Assembly: GCF_000775915.1 (NCBI RefSeq)
Contig: NZ_BBLT01000004.1
Span: 496,001 to 560,000 of the forward strand
DNA length: 64,000 nt
Source of the DNA: Sporocytophaga myxococcoides
GTDB lineage: Bacteria > Bacteroidota > Bacteroidia > Cytophagales > Cytophagaceae
Direction of reading: 5' to 3'
Notes under the pieces: model-generated
Database searches by the model: none
Seen by the model: the letters and a program-made list of their open reading frames with translations, nothing else
Told to the model about the DNA's origin: nothing
In this document: positions 34,959 to 44,270 of the stretch, one piece after another
How the letters are laid out: every line of letters starts with the position of its first letter
Numbering within the stretch: the first letter of the stretch is position 1
Translations under genes and position numbers: made by a program

Positions 34959-37454
34959 GTGAGCATAACAGATCTTCCGATTCAGGAAATTATTCCGGAT
35001 ATAAAAGATAAATTAAACCTGTTTACCACCCTGATATTACAAGCTCCTCCAGGAGCAGGAAAGAGTACAGTCCTTCCGCTTGCTTTGTATAATGAACCAT
35101 GGCTCAAAGGCAAAAGAATTCTTATGCTCGAACCCAGAAAGCTGGCCGCCAGAGCCGTAGCATCAAGAATGTCTCAGCATCTGGATGAAGAGGTGGGAAA
35201 AACAGTCGGCTATCGGGTGCGCTTTGACAATAAAGTAAGTAAAGACACAAGGATAGAAGTACTTACTGAAGGTATATTGACCAGAATGATTCAGCAGGAT
35301 AATGCTCTCGATAATGTTGGTCTCGTTATCTTCGATGAATTCCATGAAAGAAGTTTGCACGCTGACCTTGCTCTTGCTCTCTGCAGAGAAGTACAAACAG
35401 TGCTCAGAGAAGATTTGCGTATATTAATTATGTCTGCAACATTAAATAGCGATCAGCTATCTTCTTTACTGGACAATGCTCCTATACTTTCCAGCAGTGG
35501 AAGACAACATCCAGTCACAGTTAGTTATATGCCTCCTGATAATAATCTTTCGATTCCTCATCAGGTATCAAAGGCCATAAGAAAAGTAGTGTCATTACAT
35601 GATGATGGCGACATCCTTGTATTCTTGCCGGGAACAGGAGAAATACTTAAAACCTTGGATTTGTTAAGTGAAGATCTGAGAAGTATAAGAATATTGCCTT
35701 TGTATGGTGACCTGCCTCTTCAAAAGCAACAAGAGGCTCTATCTCCAAATTCTGAGGGGTATAGAAAAATAATACTGGCTACATCTATAGCAGAAACCAG
35801 CTTAACGATAGAAGGTATAAAAATCGTCGTAGATAGTGGCTTCTCAAGAGCACCCAGATTTGATCCCAAAACCGGATTAACAAAACTTGAAACAATACCT
35901 GTCACTAAAGACGCTGCTGACCAGAGAGCGGGAAGAGCCGGAAGACTAGGCCCTGGAATATGTTATAGATTATGGTCACAACCATCACATCAATATCTTC
36001 AGGAACAGAGGACTCCTGAGATCCTCGAAGCAGACCTAAGCCCTACTATCCTGGAGTTAATAAACTGGGGAGCAAGAGATATAAGTACCCTTTCCTTTCT
36101 TACTCCTCCTCCACAGGGTTCTGTAAAACAAGCCAAGGAACTTCTAAAAAACATTGATGCCATTGATGATCAGGAAAAAATTACAGAAAGGGGAAAAGAA
36201 ATTATCAAACTACCTACCCATCCAAGAATTGCGCACCTTTTGATTGAAGGTAAACATAAAGGGATGCTTTCACTTGCGACAGATCTTGCAGCAATCCTTG
36301 AAGAAAGAGATCCATTGCGCAAAGAAGCCGGAAGTAATATGGTACTCAGAATAGAGGCGCTAAGAAGATGGAGGAATAAGGAATCTTCAGATGCTGAAAA
36401 AAATGTCCTCGAAAGAATTGAACGTATAGCTTCTTCCTGGAGAAAAACATTTAATATTAACAGTGACAACTCTGTTGTAGACGGTGCTTGTGTTGGAGAA
36501 CTGATTGCAGATGCATATCCTGAAAGAATTGCTATCAAGAAAGATGCTGCCAATAATTCATACAGACTGGCAAACGGGAGATCAGCAAGACTCGGAGACT
36601 TTGATCCTTTAAATATTGAAAACTGGCTTGCCATTGCTCATCTAGATGCGGGTATGGGTGAAGGAAAGATTTTTCTTGCTGCACCTGTTAATCCTGACAA
36701 TTTGGATCACCTAAAAAAAAATAAAAGAGCAGTAGGCTGGGATAAAAATAAAGGGATCTTGATTGCACGAAATGAGATTAAGATCGGTGAGCTTATAATC
36801 AGTTCAAGCCCACTTAAAAACATTCCTGAAGATGAATTATCTGAAATGTTATGCACGATTATAAGGTCGGAAGGTAAAGATTTGCTCCCCTGGTCTGAAG
36901 AAACAGATGAACTGATAGCACGTTTAATGAGCCTTCATCTATGGAGGACGACAGAGCCATGGCCTGAAATGAACAGAAGGTATATTACAGATAATGCTGA
37001 AGAATGGGTTGCACCTTATCTTCAAAACCTTAGAAAGAAAGAAGACTTTAAAAAACTGGATGTTAAAGGAATCATTTCAGGGATAGTTTCCTGGGATCTT
37101 TATCAAAAGCTGGACCTTCTCGCTCCTACACATATTAAAGTCCCCAGCGGTTCAATGATCAAACTTCAATATAAAGATGAAGGAGCTCCTCCTGTATTAG
37201 CAGTGAGACTTCAGGAAGTCTTTGGCTTACTTGATTCACCTGCTGTGAATGAAGGAAGAAATAAAGTAATTCTTCATCTCTTATCTCCCGGATATAAACC
37301 GGTGCAGATCACTCAGGATTTAAAAAGCTTCTGGCAGAACACTTATCAGGAAGTGAGGAAAGAACTCAGGATGAAGTATCCTAAACATCACTGGCCTGAA
37401 GATCCCTGGACTGCAGAGGCTGTAAGGGGTGTTAAAAAAAGGGAAAAAAAATAA
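34959..37454 (+). CDS. hrpB: ATP-dependent RNA helicase HrpB (DEAH-type)
   Basis: The start is a GTG at 34959; no upstream ATG fits. The 831-residue product carries Walker A (APPGAGKSTVLPLA), the DEFH box (VIFDEFHERSLHADLA), motif III (LIMSATLN), and motif VI (AADQRAGRAGRLGPGICYRL). The C-terminal HrpB domain ends with RMKYPKHHWPEDPW, typical of HrpB. It unwinds RNA using ATP; the cellular role of HrpB remains poorly known. The next small zinc-finger gene starts 19 bp after its stop. Confidence 0.95.
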   Translation: MSITDLPIQEIIPDIKDKLNLFTTLILQAPPGAGKSTVLPLALYNEPWLKGKRILMLEPRKLAARAVASRMSQHLDEEVGKTVGYRVRFDNKVSKDTRIEVLTEGILTRMIQQDNALDNVGLVIFDEFHERSLHADLALALCREVQTVLREDLRILIMSATLNSDQLSSLLDNAPILSSSGRQHPVTVSYMPPDNNLSIPHQVSKAIRKVVSLHDDGDILVFLPGTGEILKTLDLLSEDLRSIRILPLYGDLPLQKQQEALSPNSEGYRKIILATSIAETSLTIEGIKIVVDSGFSRAPRFDPKTGLTKLETIPVTKDAADQRAGRAGRLGPGICYRLWSQPSHQYLQEQRTPEILEADLSPTILELINWGARDISTLSFLTPPPQGSVKQAKELLKNIDAIDDQEKITERGKEIIKLPTHPRIAHLLIEGKHKGMLSLATDLAAILEERDPLRKEAGSNMVLRIEALRRWRNKESSDAEKNVLERIERIASSWRKTFNINSDNSVVDGACVGELIADAYPERIAIKKDAANNSYRLANGRSARLGDFDPLNIENWLAIAHLDAGMGEGKIFLAAPVNPDNLDHLKKNKRAVGWDKNKGILIARNEIKIGELIISSSPLKNIPEDELSEMLCTIIRSEGKDLLPWSEETDELIARLMSLHLWRTTEPWPEMNRRYITDNAEEWVAPYLQNLRKKEDFKKLDVKGIISGIVSWDLYQKLDLLAPTHIKVPSGSMIKLQYKDEGAPPVLAVRLQEVFGLLDSPAVNEGRNKVILHLLSPGYKPVQITQDLKSFWQNTYQEVRKELRMKYPKHHWPEDPWTAEAVRGVKKREKK

Positions 37455-37473
37455 AATTCTCAAAATAAGATTT

Positions 37474-37737
37474 ATGCAATGTAACAAATGCCAGAAAGCC
37501 ATTCCGGAATTGCGTTTGAAGGCTTTACCAAATACCCAAACCTGTCTAGAATGCTCAGAAACAACAAGAGTTGCAGGGTTTCCAATTGTTTCCGGAAAAA
37601 CGACTTATTCTGAATTGCAAATTGTTTCTTCAGAAAAAGCAGAAGAATTGTATAACAAACAAAACCGAACTGGAGGGATTTCCGAAGGTGTTAAATTTAA
37701 GGATAATTCCATACCCAAGCTGAGTAACCTAGAGTAA
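37474..37737 (+). CDS. Small DksA/TraR-like C4 zinc-finger protein
   Basis: An open frame exists from 37429 inside hrpB, but the ATG at 37474 begins a sensible 87-residue protein. Two Cys pairs form a C4 zinc finger: CNKC near residue 3 and CLEC at about 24-27. The segment AIPELRLKALPNTQTCLECS is the motif that follows in DksA/TraR-type fingers (usually RLKAVPNTRLCVECQ). It lacks the DksA coiled coil. It may act on RNA polymerase or simply be a small nucleic-acid-binding protein. Confidence 0.75.
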   Translation: MQCNKCQKAIPELRLKALPNTQTCLECSETTRVAGFPIVSGKTTYSELQIVSSEKAEELYNKQNRTGGISEGVKFKDNSIPKLSNLE

Positions 37738-37879
37738 TTTTATTTTGTAACAGTCACAATATTTTTGGGGAACGTAAATTTGAATTTTAAATTATACAGA
37801 TAACGAAAAATAAAATTTTACAAGTTATTGTATAGGGGTAATCAACGAATACGTTGTCATAGCTATAAATACATTTGCT

Positions 37880-38128
37880 ATGAGAAATATTAAAAAAACT
37901 GTTTATGGAATTCTGGACAAAGAAATTCTGATCCATTCAAAAAAAATTGACAGTACTTCATCCTTTACAAAAGATCTGAAATTAACTATTTTAGATTTTA
38001 ATCTTTTGTTATTTAACGTAGAAAACATTTTTAAAATAGATATAGGGAATAATGAAATAACTCCGGAGTCAACTATAGACGATCTGATTTACTGCATTAA
38101 CACCAAAGTAAACAACAATCAGGCATAG
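37880..38128 (+). CDS. Acyl-carrier-protein-like small protein without the phosphopantetheine serine
   Basis: At 82 residues it has ACP size and helix pattern: a first helix (IKKTVYGILDKEI), FTKDLKLTILDFNLLLFNVE where ACP has the DSL helix, and a last helix after ITPESTIDDLIYCI. Aligned with ACP, the attachment Ser of the DSL motif is Ile here (DLKLTILDF). It therefore cannot carry an acyl arm at that position. It may be a structural or regulatory relic. A strong terminator follows. Confidence 0.6.
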   Translation: MRNIKKTVYGILDKEILIHSKKIDSTSSFTKDLKLTILDFNLLLFNVENIFKIDIGNNEITPESTIDDLIYCINTKVNNNQA

Positions 38129-38131
38129 TGT

Positions 38132-38168
38132 AAAAGTCCTGCCTCGTCTCTTAGCAGGCAGGACTTTT
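38132..38168 (+). terminator. Intrinsic terminator of the ACP-like gene
   Basis: AAAAGTCCTGCC pairs with GGCAGGACTTTT around a 13-nt loop, followed by TTATTAAT. It starts a few bases after the stop codon. Confidence 0.8.
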
Positions 38169-38317
38169 TATTAATAATCTTTGAAGCCCATTTTCAGGAT
38201 TTATAATTTTATTGGATAACTTTTTAAGAAAGATTTTATTCTTTTTTTGTAATTCAACAACTATTGACTTTTTATATCGATATAGTATGTATAAACCATT
38301 ATTTTCTTAATACTATC

Positions 38318-39262
38318 ATGACCTACGTTTTTATTATTTTCGCCATCCTGACCCTCATTATTTTGTTTAGTTCTTTTGTTACTGTAAAACAGGGAACAGT
38401 TGGTGTGATCACTGTTTTCGGAAAATACCGCCGGATTATGTCTCCTGGATTAAACCTGAAAATCCCCTTGATTGAAACCATATACAACAGAGTATCAGTC
38501 CAGAATCATTCTGCAGAGCTTGAGTTTCAGGCCACCACGATTGACCAGGCCAATGTAAATTTTACTGCCATGTTACTTTACTCTGTATTGGACCAGAAAG
38601 AAGAAACTATAAAAAATGTTGCTTTTAAATTCGTGGACCACAACAATTTCATGCAGGCACTGATTCGCACAGTAGAAGGATCAATCAGAGGATTTGTAGC
38701 GACCAAGAAGCAATCAGAAGTACTCTCTTTGAGAAGAGAAATTGTAGAAGATGTAAAAGAACAGCTTGATTTAACTCTTGAAAGCTGGGGTTATCACCTA
38801 TTGGACCTTCAGATGAACGATATCACTTTTGATGACCAGATCATGAAATCCATGGCTCAGGTAGTTGCCTCCAACAATCTTAAAGCTGCTGCAGAGAACG
38901 AAGGTCAGGCATTGCTCATCACAAAGACCAAAGCTGCCGAAGCAGAAGGTAATGCTATAAAAATTGCTGCCGAGGCCGAAAGAGAAGCTGCAATGCTTCG
39001 CGGACAAGGAGTAGCATTATTCAGACAGGAAGTAGCAAGAGGTATGACCCAGGCAGCCAAAGAAATGCAGGAAGCTAATCTTAATTCCTCTCTTATTTTG
39101 TTTTCAATGTGGACGGAAGCCGTAAAGAATTTTGCAGAACATGGTAAAGGCAATACGATATTCCTTGATGGATCTACAGACGGTATGCAAAGAACTATGA
39201 AAGAGCTGATGGCAATTTCCATGGGTGATTTTAAAAATTCCTCCGGAAAGAATAGTGACTAA
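38318..39262 (+). CDS. SPFH/Band 7 domain membrane protein
   Basis: The frame is open from 38264, but the ATG at 38318 directly precedes the membrane helix (MTYVFIIFAILTLIILF) and is the likelier start (314 residues). An SPFH domain follows (VTVKQGTVGVITVFGKYRR, IMSPGLNLKIPLIE). A Glu/Ala-rich helical region (TKAAEAEGNAIKIAAEAERE) comes next. Such stomatin/HflC-like proteins oligomerise at the inner membrane and organise membrane microdomains or proteases. No NfeD or HflK partner is adjacent. Confidence 0.9.
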   Translation: MTYVFIIFAILTLIILFSSFVTVKQGTVGVITVFGKYRRIMSPGLNLKIPLIETIYNRVSVQNHSAELEFQATTIDQANVNFTAMLLYSVLDQKEETIKNVAFKFVDHNNFMQALIRTVEGSIRGFVATKKQSEVLSLRREIVEDVKEQLDLTLESWGYHLLDLQMNDITFDDQIMKSMAQVVASNNLKAAAENEGQALLITKTKAAEAEGNAIKIAAEAEREAAMLRGQGVALFRQEVARGMTQAAKEMQEANLNSSLILFSMWTEAVKNFAEHGKGNTIFLDGSTDGMQRTMKELMAISMGDFKNSSGKNSD

Positions 39263-39286
39263 CAAATACTTTGCTATAAGTTCAAT

Positions 39287-39318
39287 AAAAAAGCATAGGT
39301 TAATCCCTATGCTTTTTT
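39287..39318. terminator. Hairpin terminator between convergent genes
   Basis: AAAAAAGCATAGG and CCTATGCTTTTTT form a perfect 13-bp stem around TTAATC. It can act on both strands, for the SPFH gene and the hydroxylase gene. Confidence 0.85.
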
Positions 39319-39357
39319 ATTAAGATCTGTTTTAAAATTTCCTTCAATTAAAATTGT

Positions 39358-40284
39358 CTAAAAGAAAATAAGGTAAATGATAGAGCCGAAAAGAGCATAC
39401 TTCACTCCATAATAAACAGTTTTATTGTATGCCTTTATTCTTTTGCCGAGTAACCTTATCTGATAAAGATATTTGAATATTTTATTCAGATTTCCGGTTT
39501 TATCTTTTTCCTTATTAGGAGAAGCTGCAGAAGCCATAATAAACCAACCGAAGAAGCTGTTGAGCCATTTACCGATTTTCAACTTCATTGGTCTTTCAAC
39601 ATCACAGAAAAAAATTAATCTGTCTTTATCTGTAGCATTCTCCGCATAGTGAATATATGTTTCATCAAATAAAACATCCTCACCATCTTTCCAGAAATAA
39701 GACTGCCCGTCAAGGACCAGTTCACATTTGGGAGAATTGGGAGTTATCAGGCCGAGGTGATACCTCAGGGAGCCTGCATAAGGATCGCGATGTTCCGGGA
39801 GTTTGCTGCCTGCCGGCAATACCACAAACATGGCAGCCTTTATGGATGGAATATTTTTTATCAACTCTACAGTTTTCGGGCAACATTCCAAAGCCGAAGG
39901 ATGAAAATCATTGTACCATTTCAGATAAAATCTCTTCCACCCTCTTCTGAAAAATGAATTAAAACCAATATCATTGTACTTATCTGAGCCCTTTATCAAG
40001 GCGCTTCTTTCAAGAGTTAAAGCTTCATCTCTGATTGTTTCCCAACTCTCCCTTAAGACCTGTAAATCAGAATATTTTGAAACCTCCAGATAGGGTCTCG
40101 AAGGGGCTGATGAAAATATATACATCAGGAAATTAATTGGAGCCATAAAAGTAGAGTGATCCAACAACTGGCGAAAGAAAGTATATCTAACTTTTCCTCT
40201 GTAATGAATATACATGGAGGAGAATATCAGAACCAGAAGAAATAAAACTTTGCCATTGAAGATATATTGGTACCAGTTTTCCAT
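39358..40284 (-). CDS. Aspartyl/asparaginyl beta-hydroxylase-family protein (LpxO-like)
   Basis: This 308-residue protein has a hydrophobic helix near the N-terminus (GKVLFLLVLIFSSMYI) and one at the C-terminus (YALFGSIIYLIFF). The Fe(II)/2-oxoglutarate hydroxylase core shows KLPEHRDPYAGSLRYHLGLI, GEDVLFDETYIHYAENATD and DRLIFFCDVERP, giving the metal-binding His and Asp, the second His and the oxoglutarate-binding Arg. LpxO of this family adds a 2-hydroxyl to lipid A acyl chains at the inner membrane. The lipid A substrate is inferred from membrane anchoring and overall resemblance. Confidence 0.82.
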   Translation of the reverse strand: MENWYQYIFNGKVLFLLVLIFSSMYIHYRGKVRYTFFRQLLDHSTFMAPINFLMYIFSSAPSRPYLEVSKYSDLQVLRESWETIRDEALTLERSALIKGSDKYNDIGFNSFFRRGWKRFYLKWYNDFHPSALECCPKTVELIKNIPSIKAAMFVVLPAGSKLPEHRDPYAGSLRYHLGLITPNSPKCELVLDGQSYFWKDGEDVLFDETYIHYAENATDKDRLIFFCDVERPMKLKIGKWLNSFFGWFIMASAASPNKEKDKTGNLNKIFKYLYQIRLLGKRIKAYNKTVYYGVKYALFGSIIYLIFF

Positions 40285-40357
40285 AATACAATTGTTCTAG
40301 CTTGGTGATTAAAAATGAGTTAGCTAAACAATTTCCCAGGAATATTGTTTATAAAAA

Positions 40358-40383
40358 AAGCAGGTAGTTTTTACTACCTGCTT
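40358..40383. terminator. Hairpin upstream of the hydroxylase gene
   Basis: AAGCAGGTAGT and ACTACCTGCTT form an 11-bp perfect stem around TTTT. On the minus strand it lies downstream of the T9SS cargo gene, after a 190-bp gap, and is followed by a T run, so it is probably that gene's terminator. Confidence 0.65.
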
Positions 40384-40573
40384 CTTTCAACCAAAAAAAT
40401 TTAAAAATTTACAAAACACTTAATCCGCCAATTCAAAATATAAGACGCTTATACAATAAAAAATTCACCATTGTGATTGTATAAAAAATAAGTTCGCCGA
40501 TTTGAATCAGGGCAAATTTGATTATTCTACAAACTGGCACCTATAATGTAACCCCTCTCATCGAAAATAATTT

Positions 40574-42523
40574 TTATTTTATTACAGTAACTATAATTCT
40601 TTGATTTTCACCAGATACAATAATATAATCTCCCATAGGTACGATTTCCCCGTTATTTCCCGTCCCGTCCCATTCCGCAGGAGTCAAAATGGTTTTAATA
40701 AGAATTCCGCTCATATCATAAATTTTTGTTGTACCTGGAAATCCGATAAAATAAGAAGGTTGATACGCTCCTGTAAATGCAAGCACTTTTTCAGGACAAG
40801 GTTCATTTTTTTTAACTGAAATAATATCATTCGTCTTTAAGGCTTTACAACCTTGGGCATCTCTGATTTCATAATGATAGATGCCTTCATGAATATTATT
40901 AAATATTCCGTCCGAGCTATTACTTACTATCAATCCATCTTTTATCAGTTCGTATGTATAAGGGTAAGTTCCGTGTAGTGAAACAGGAATAACTTTAAGA
41001 GTTATCTCTTCACTGCAAGGTGGATTATTGATGTCAACAGAGATATTTCCTGCAGCAAAACCATCCCTAAACTCCACAGCAATACTATCAAAGGTTAAGC
41101 ATCCGTTCTGGCCTTTAACACTTACAGTATACAATCCGCTGGACTGCACCTCAATAAAATCCCCTGTTTCACCCGTGTTCCAGGTATACTCAACACCTGA
41201 TTTTCCTGCATTGATTGTAAATGAAGATAAGGCGCAAATTATGGTATCAGACCCAAGGTTTATCTCAGGGCCATCTGTTGCTTTGGAAAAATCGACGTTA
41301 ATACTGTCATTGCTGTTACAACCATCCTCATCTATCAGATGAAGGGAATATCTGCCAGATTTATCTACCTGAATTGATTCTGATGTTTCACCTGTATTCC
41401 ATTGATATAAATAACCTGGAGGACCATTCAGAATAAACGGTGATCTGCATAGGAGTATGGTATCTCCGCCCAGATCAAATTGAACCGGCTCTTTTAATTT
41501 GATATAAATTGAATCTTCAAAAAAGCAACCTTGTTTTTCAGCCGTAACCCAGTATGCGCCGGAATTATTGACTACAATAGATCTCTCTTTTGATTTTGTA
41601 TTCCATTCATATGTATACCCCTCGGGTGCATTTAGGGTAAAAGAACCTGAACAAACAACAGTATCTTCACCAAGTAGATTGGAATTTGAATTTATAACAT
41701 TAATTGAAATAGTGTCTTTTAAAAAACATCCGCTTGTATCCTCAATTTCCAAAATAAAATCACCAGACTTAGTTACATTTATAAATGGCACTGAATCACC
41801 CGTATTCCAGTAATAGCTCTTTGCATACAGATATGTACCTATCTGTACAGGCCCACAGAAAGTAGTATCTTTTGAGTAAAAAATCTCATTCCCATTGGTT
41901 ATGGTAATGGCAAATTTGTCATTCACAAGACAGCTTTCTGTAGTTATATTTACTTCATATATACCAGGTTTGCTATTTCTGGTATTGATAGTTCCAGTGA
42001 CAGAATCCATTGCCAAACCATAGGGAGTAGATGAAAACCAGGTATATAAATTATTATTACTTACAGGGATTAAATCCTGTTTGCTCCTGCAACTGACTGT
42101 TTGAGGATAAAAAATCTTAGCAGGAGCTACCGATAGTAAAGAATCATCCAGATAAAAAGAATTTCCGAATGTATATGAATCCTGAAAGCTCACTAACATA
42201 TAGCAACCTCTTTTAGGATTATAAACCCTAAACTGATATTGCTCGCCTTGCATAAAGCCGTCCTCGTAGGCGTCTTTACCAAAAGTTCGAAGAATAGAAT
42301 CACCAGGTATTCTGGCATATCCGCCGCATTTAGCATTTCCGGTAGCACTGCCAAAAAAGGCCCCTAGAAATAAAGTATCTTCTTCAAACATAGAACGATT
42401 TATATTCAGAAAAATAGTGTTGACTACAGAGGAGGGCTGCACAGTCCAGGGAACCTGGCTGTGTCCGGGTGTTGCCACAAACACTAATAGATAAAACAAT
42501 ATTTTGAAGAATCTTTTACTCAT
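40574..42523 (-). CDS. Secreted multi-domain surface protein with T9SS type B (gliding-type) sorting domain
   Basis: The frame is open to 42598, but the ATG at 42523 directly precedes the signal peptide (FFKILFYLLVFVATPGHS), giving 649 residues. After an N-terminal domain, four Ig-like repeats of about 75 residues follow, each with an LGxDTxxC start, xYxWNTGE centre and SGxYxVxxxxxxGC end. Then come a SprB-like module (YHYEIRDAQGCKALK) and a type B sorting domain (KIYDMSGILIKTILT, WDGTGNNGEIVPMGDYIIV). The upstream neighbour is its probable PorP/SprF partner. It is expected to be exported by T9SS and shown on the cell surface as an adhesin. Confidence 0.85.
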   Translation of the reverse strand: MSKRFFKILFYLLVFVATPGHSQVPWTVQPSSVVNTIFLNINRSMFEEDTLFLGAFFGSATGNAKCGGYARIPGDSILRTFGKDAYEDGFMQGEQYQFRVYNPKRGCYMLVSFQDSYTFGNSFYLDDSLLSVAPAKIFYPQTVSCRSKQDLIPVSNNNLYTWFSSTPYGLAMDSVTGTINTRNSKPGIYEVNITTESCLVNDKFAITITNGNEIFYSKDTTFCGPVQIGTYLYAKSYYWNTGDSVPFINVTKSGDFILEIEDTSGCFLKDTISINVINSNSNLLGEDTVVCSGSFTLNAPEGYTYEWNTKSKERSIVVNNSGAYWVTAEKQGCFFEDSIYIKLKEPVQFDLGGDTILLCRSPFILNGPPGYLYQWNTGETSESIQVDKSGRYSLHLIDEDGCNSNDSINVDFSKATDGPEINLGSDTIICALSSFTINAGKSGVEYTWNTGETGDFIEVQSSGLYTVSVKGQNGCLTFDSIAVEFRDGFAAGNISVDINNPPCSEEITLKVIPVSLHGTYPYTYELIKDGLIVSNSSDGIFNNIHEGIYHYEIRDAQGCKALKTNDIISVKKNEPCPEKVLAFTGAYQPSYFIGFPGTTKIYDMSGILIKTILTPAEWDGTGNNGEIVPMGDYIIVSGENQRIIVTVIK

Positions 42524-42581
42524 TCTTTTATCATTCTTCTGCGTATTTAATACTACAGTCAAGACCTTTGATTGTAACCCT

Positions 42582-43514
42582 TTATTCTGAGTCATCATCT
42601 TCCAACTTCACCGGACTTCTTTTCTCTTTTATGTAAAAGCCTATTCCGATCTCATACGAACGGAGATTAAGTCTGGTACGGCTGCTATATACCTGATAAG
42701 AAAAGAAGAAATTTAATTTATTGTCATTCAGATAAATCCCTTCCAGTCCCGCGGTCAGGGCCATACCATTTCTGTATTGATAAACTGCTCCTGCAGAGAA
42801 TAATCCCCCGAGGATCGTACCAAAATATATCTGAGGGAAAGGCTTTTCGCTGTCAAATTTCGGGTTGTTTACATACCGAATCAGCAAGGCAGATTTTAAA
42901 GAAATATGCTGATTCAAATGGAAAATCCTGCCACATATTACATTATAATGTCGAGCAAGCCTTGTCACCTCGGTGTATGGCACTACCCTTCCGTTATTTA
43001 ACTGATTTACTGAAACCCCGCAAAAAAAATGATCATTATAAAATAATACTCCTGCATTTCCTGTACTTGTCATGGAGTTTGCACCTGCCGTAAGCTGCGT
43101 TGCACCAATCGAATAATTAAATGCCCCTAATGACAACCCTACTGAAAGGTAATTTTTCTTTCCGACTGGCATCTTCCAGGCATAACTCACCATCACCTGA
43201 TTTTTCTTAAAATATTGCCCTTCTGCAAGCCCGGTAAAACTTAGGCCTACTTTATGAAAGCGGTCATATTTCTGGTAAAATTTAACCTGACCATTAAAAT
43301 AATTGATATGGTTAGTGATTCCTTCAGCAGCACTTCCCCTATGACCAACATTGATGTCAAATTTAAAATTTTCAGAGCTCCGTGCAGGATTTATTAAAGA
43401 ATAAAACTCAGAAAACTGATATAACTGAACAGGAAGAAACCTGTTCTCAGTCTGCTGTGCAATGGAATTTAAAGACCCAAAAGATAAAATTAAAAGTATT
43501 AGATAAATCCTCAT
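42582..43514 (-). CDS. PorP/SprF-family T9SS outer-membrane protein
   Basis: This 310-residue protein has a signal peptide (LILLILSFGSLNSIAQQ) and the PorP/SprF pattern: LYQFSEFYSLINPARSS, NVGHRGSA, HYNVICGRIFHLNQHIS and a C-terminal beta strand. In gliding bacteria each SprF-like protein helps secrete and anchor a partner with a type B sorting domain such as SprB. The gene immediately downstream (59 bp) encodes such a protein. The sigma-factor gene starts 138 bp away on the other strand. The family call is firm and the pairing is inferred from position. Confidence 0.88.
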   Translation of the reverse strand: MRIYLILLILSFGSLNSIAQQTENRFLPVQLYQFSEFYSLINPARSSENFKFDINVGHRGSAAEGITNHINYFNGQVKFYQKYDRFHKVGLSFTGLAEGQYFKKNQVMVSYAWKMPVGKKNYLSVGLSLGAFNYSIGATQLTAGANSMTSTGNAGVLFYNDHFFCGVSVNQLNNGRVVPYTEVTRLARHYNVICGRIFHLNQHISLKSALLIRYVNNPKFDSEKPFPQIYFGTILGGLFSAGAVYQYRNGMALTAGLEGIYLNDNKLNFFFSYQVYSSRTRLNLRSYEIGIGFYIKEKRSPVKLEDDDSE

Positions 43515-43652
43515 TTAGCTGGTGCTTTCCAGGGCACTTTAAAACTAGTCAAACTTTATGAAAATTTGTTACATATTCAAAAAATTGATCCAAAACTTTA
43601 ATAAAAAAACTCGACAAAGGGGTTACAATTAATTCCTTAACTTGTAGGAAGG

Positions 43653-44270
43653 TTGATAAAATCCGGATCAGTGGCTTACAGCAATACCTACATTCTTGAA
43701 TCTATTGCAGGAAAGGATAATTCACAAATGTTATCTTATCTGTACAAGACCTATTTCCCAAGGATAAAAAAATTAATTATTGAAAATTCAGGAAATTATG
43801 AAGATGCAGAAGATATTTTCCAGGAAGCCATTGTCATACTTTACAGGCAAGTAAAACTAAACCGCTTTGATTCCAGCTATGAAGTTGGTGCATTTATATA
43901 CTCTGTTGCACGGAACCTATGGATTAATGAAGCAAAGAGAAGAAAGATAAAAGAAAAGGTATATAAAGAGGAATCTACAGCATTAAATTATTCAGAGACC
44001 GATACACTTGACCTGATGATAACCGAAGAAAGGGCTCAACTTTTAACTTCGGTACTTGAGCAGCTTGGCGATAGATGCAAAGAACTTCTTTCTTACACCA
44101 TCTATCATAAAATGTCTATGAAAGAAATTTGTGAAAAGATGGGTTTTTCGACTGAAAACGGAGCCAAAACCAGAAACTACAAGTGCAAACAGCAGCTTAT
44201 CAGCTTGCTGAAAAAAAACCCTTTGGTAAAAGAATTAATGAATCATGAGCAAGCTGAGAGCCAGTTTTGA
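43653..44270 (+). CDS. ECF-type RNA polymerase sigma factor
   Basis: This 205-residue protein has sigma region 2 (MLSYLYKTYFPRIKKLI, NYEDAEDIFQEAIVILYRQV) and region 4 (LEQLGDRCKELLSYTIYHKM, SMKEICEKMGFSTENGAKTR). The start is doubtful: TTG at 43653 sits directly after AGGAAGG, and GTG at 43671 is an alternative. Its 3' end overlaps the next gene by 26 bp, so sigma factor and predicted anti-sigma factor are coupled. It probably controls the divergent T9SS cargo and PorP/SprF genes. Confidence 0.88.
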   Translation: MIKSGSVAYSNTYILESIAGKDNSQMLSYLYKTYFPRIKKLIIENSGNYEDAEDIFQEAIVILYRQVKLNRFDSSYEVGAFIYSVARNLWINEAKRRKIKEKVYKEESTALNYSETDTLDLMITEERAQLLTSVLEQLGDRCKELLSYTIYHKMSMKEICEKMGFSTENGAKTRNYKCKQQLISLLKKNPLVKELMNHEQAESQF

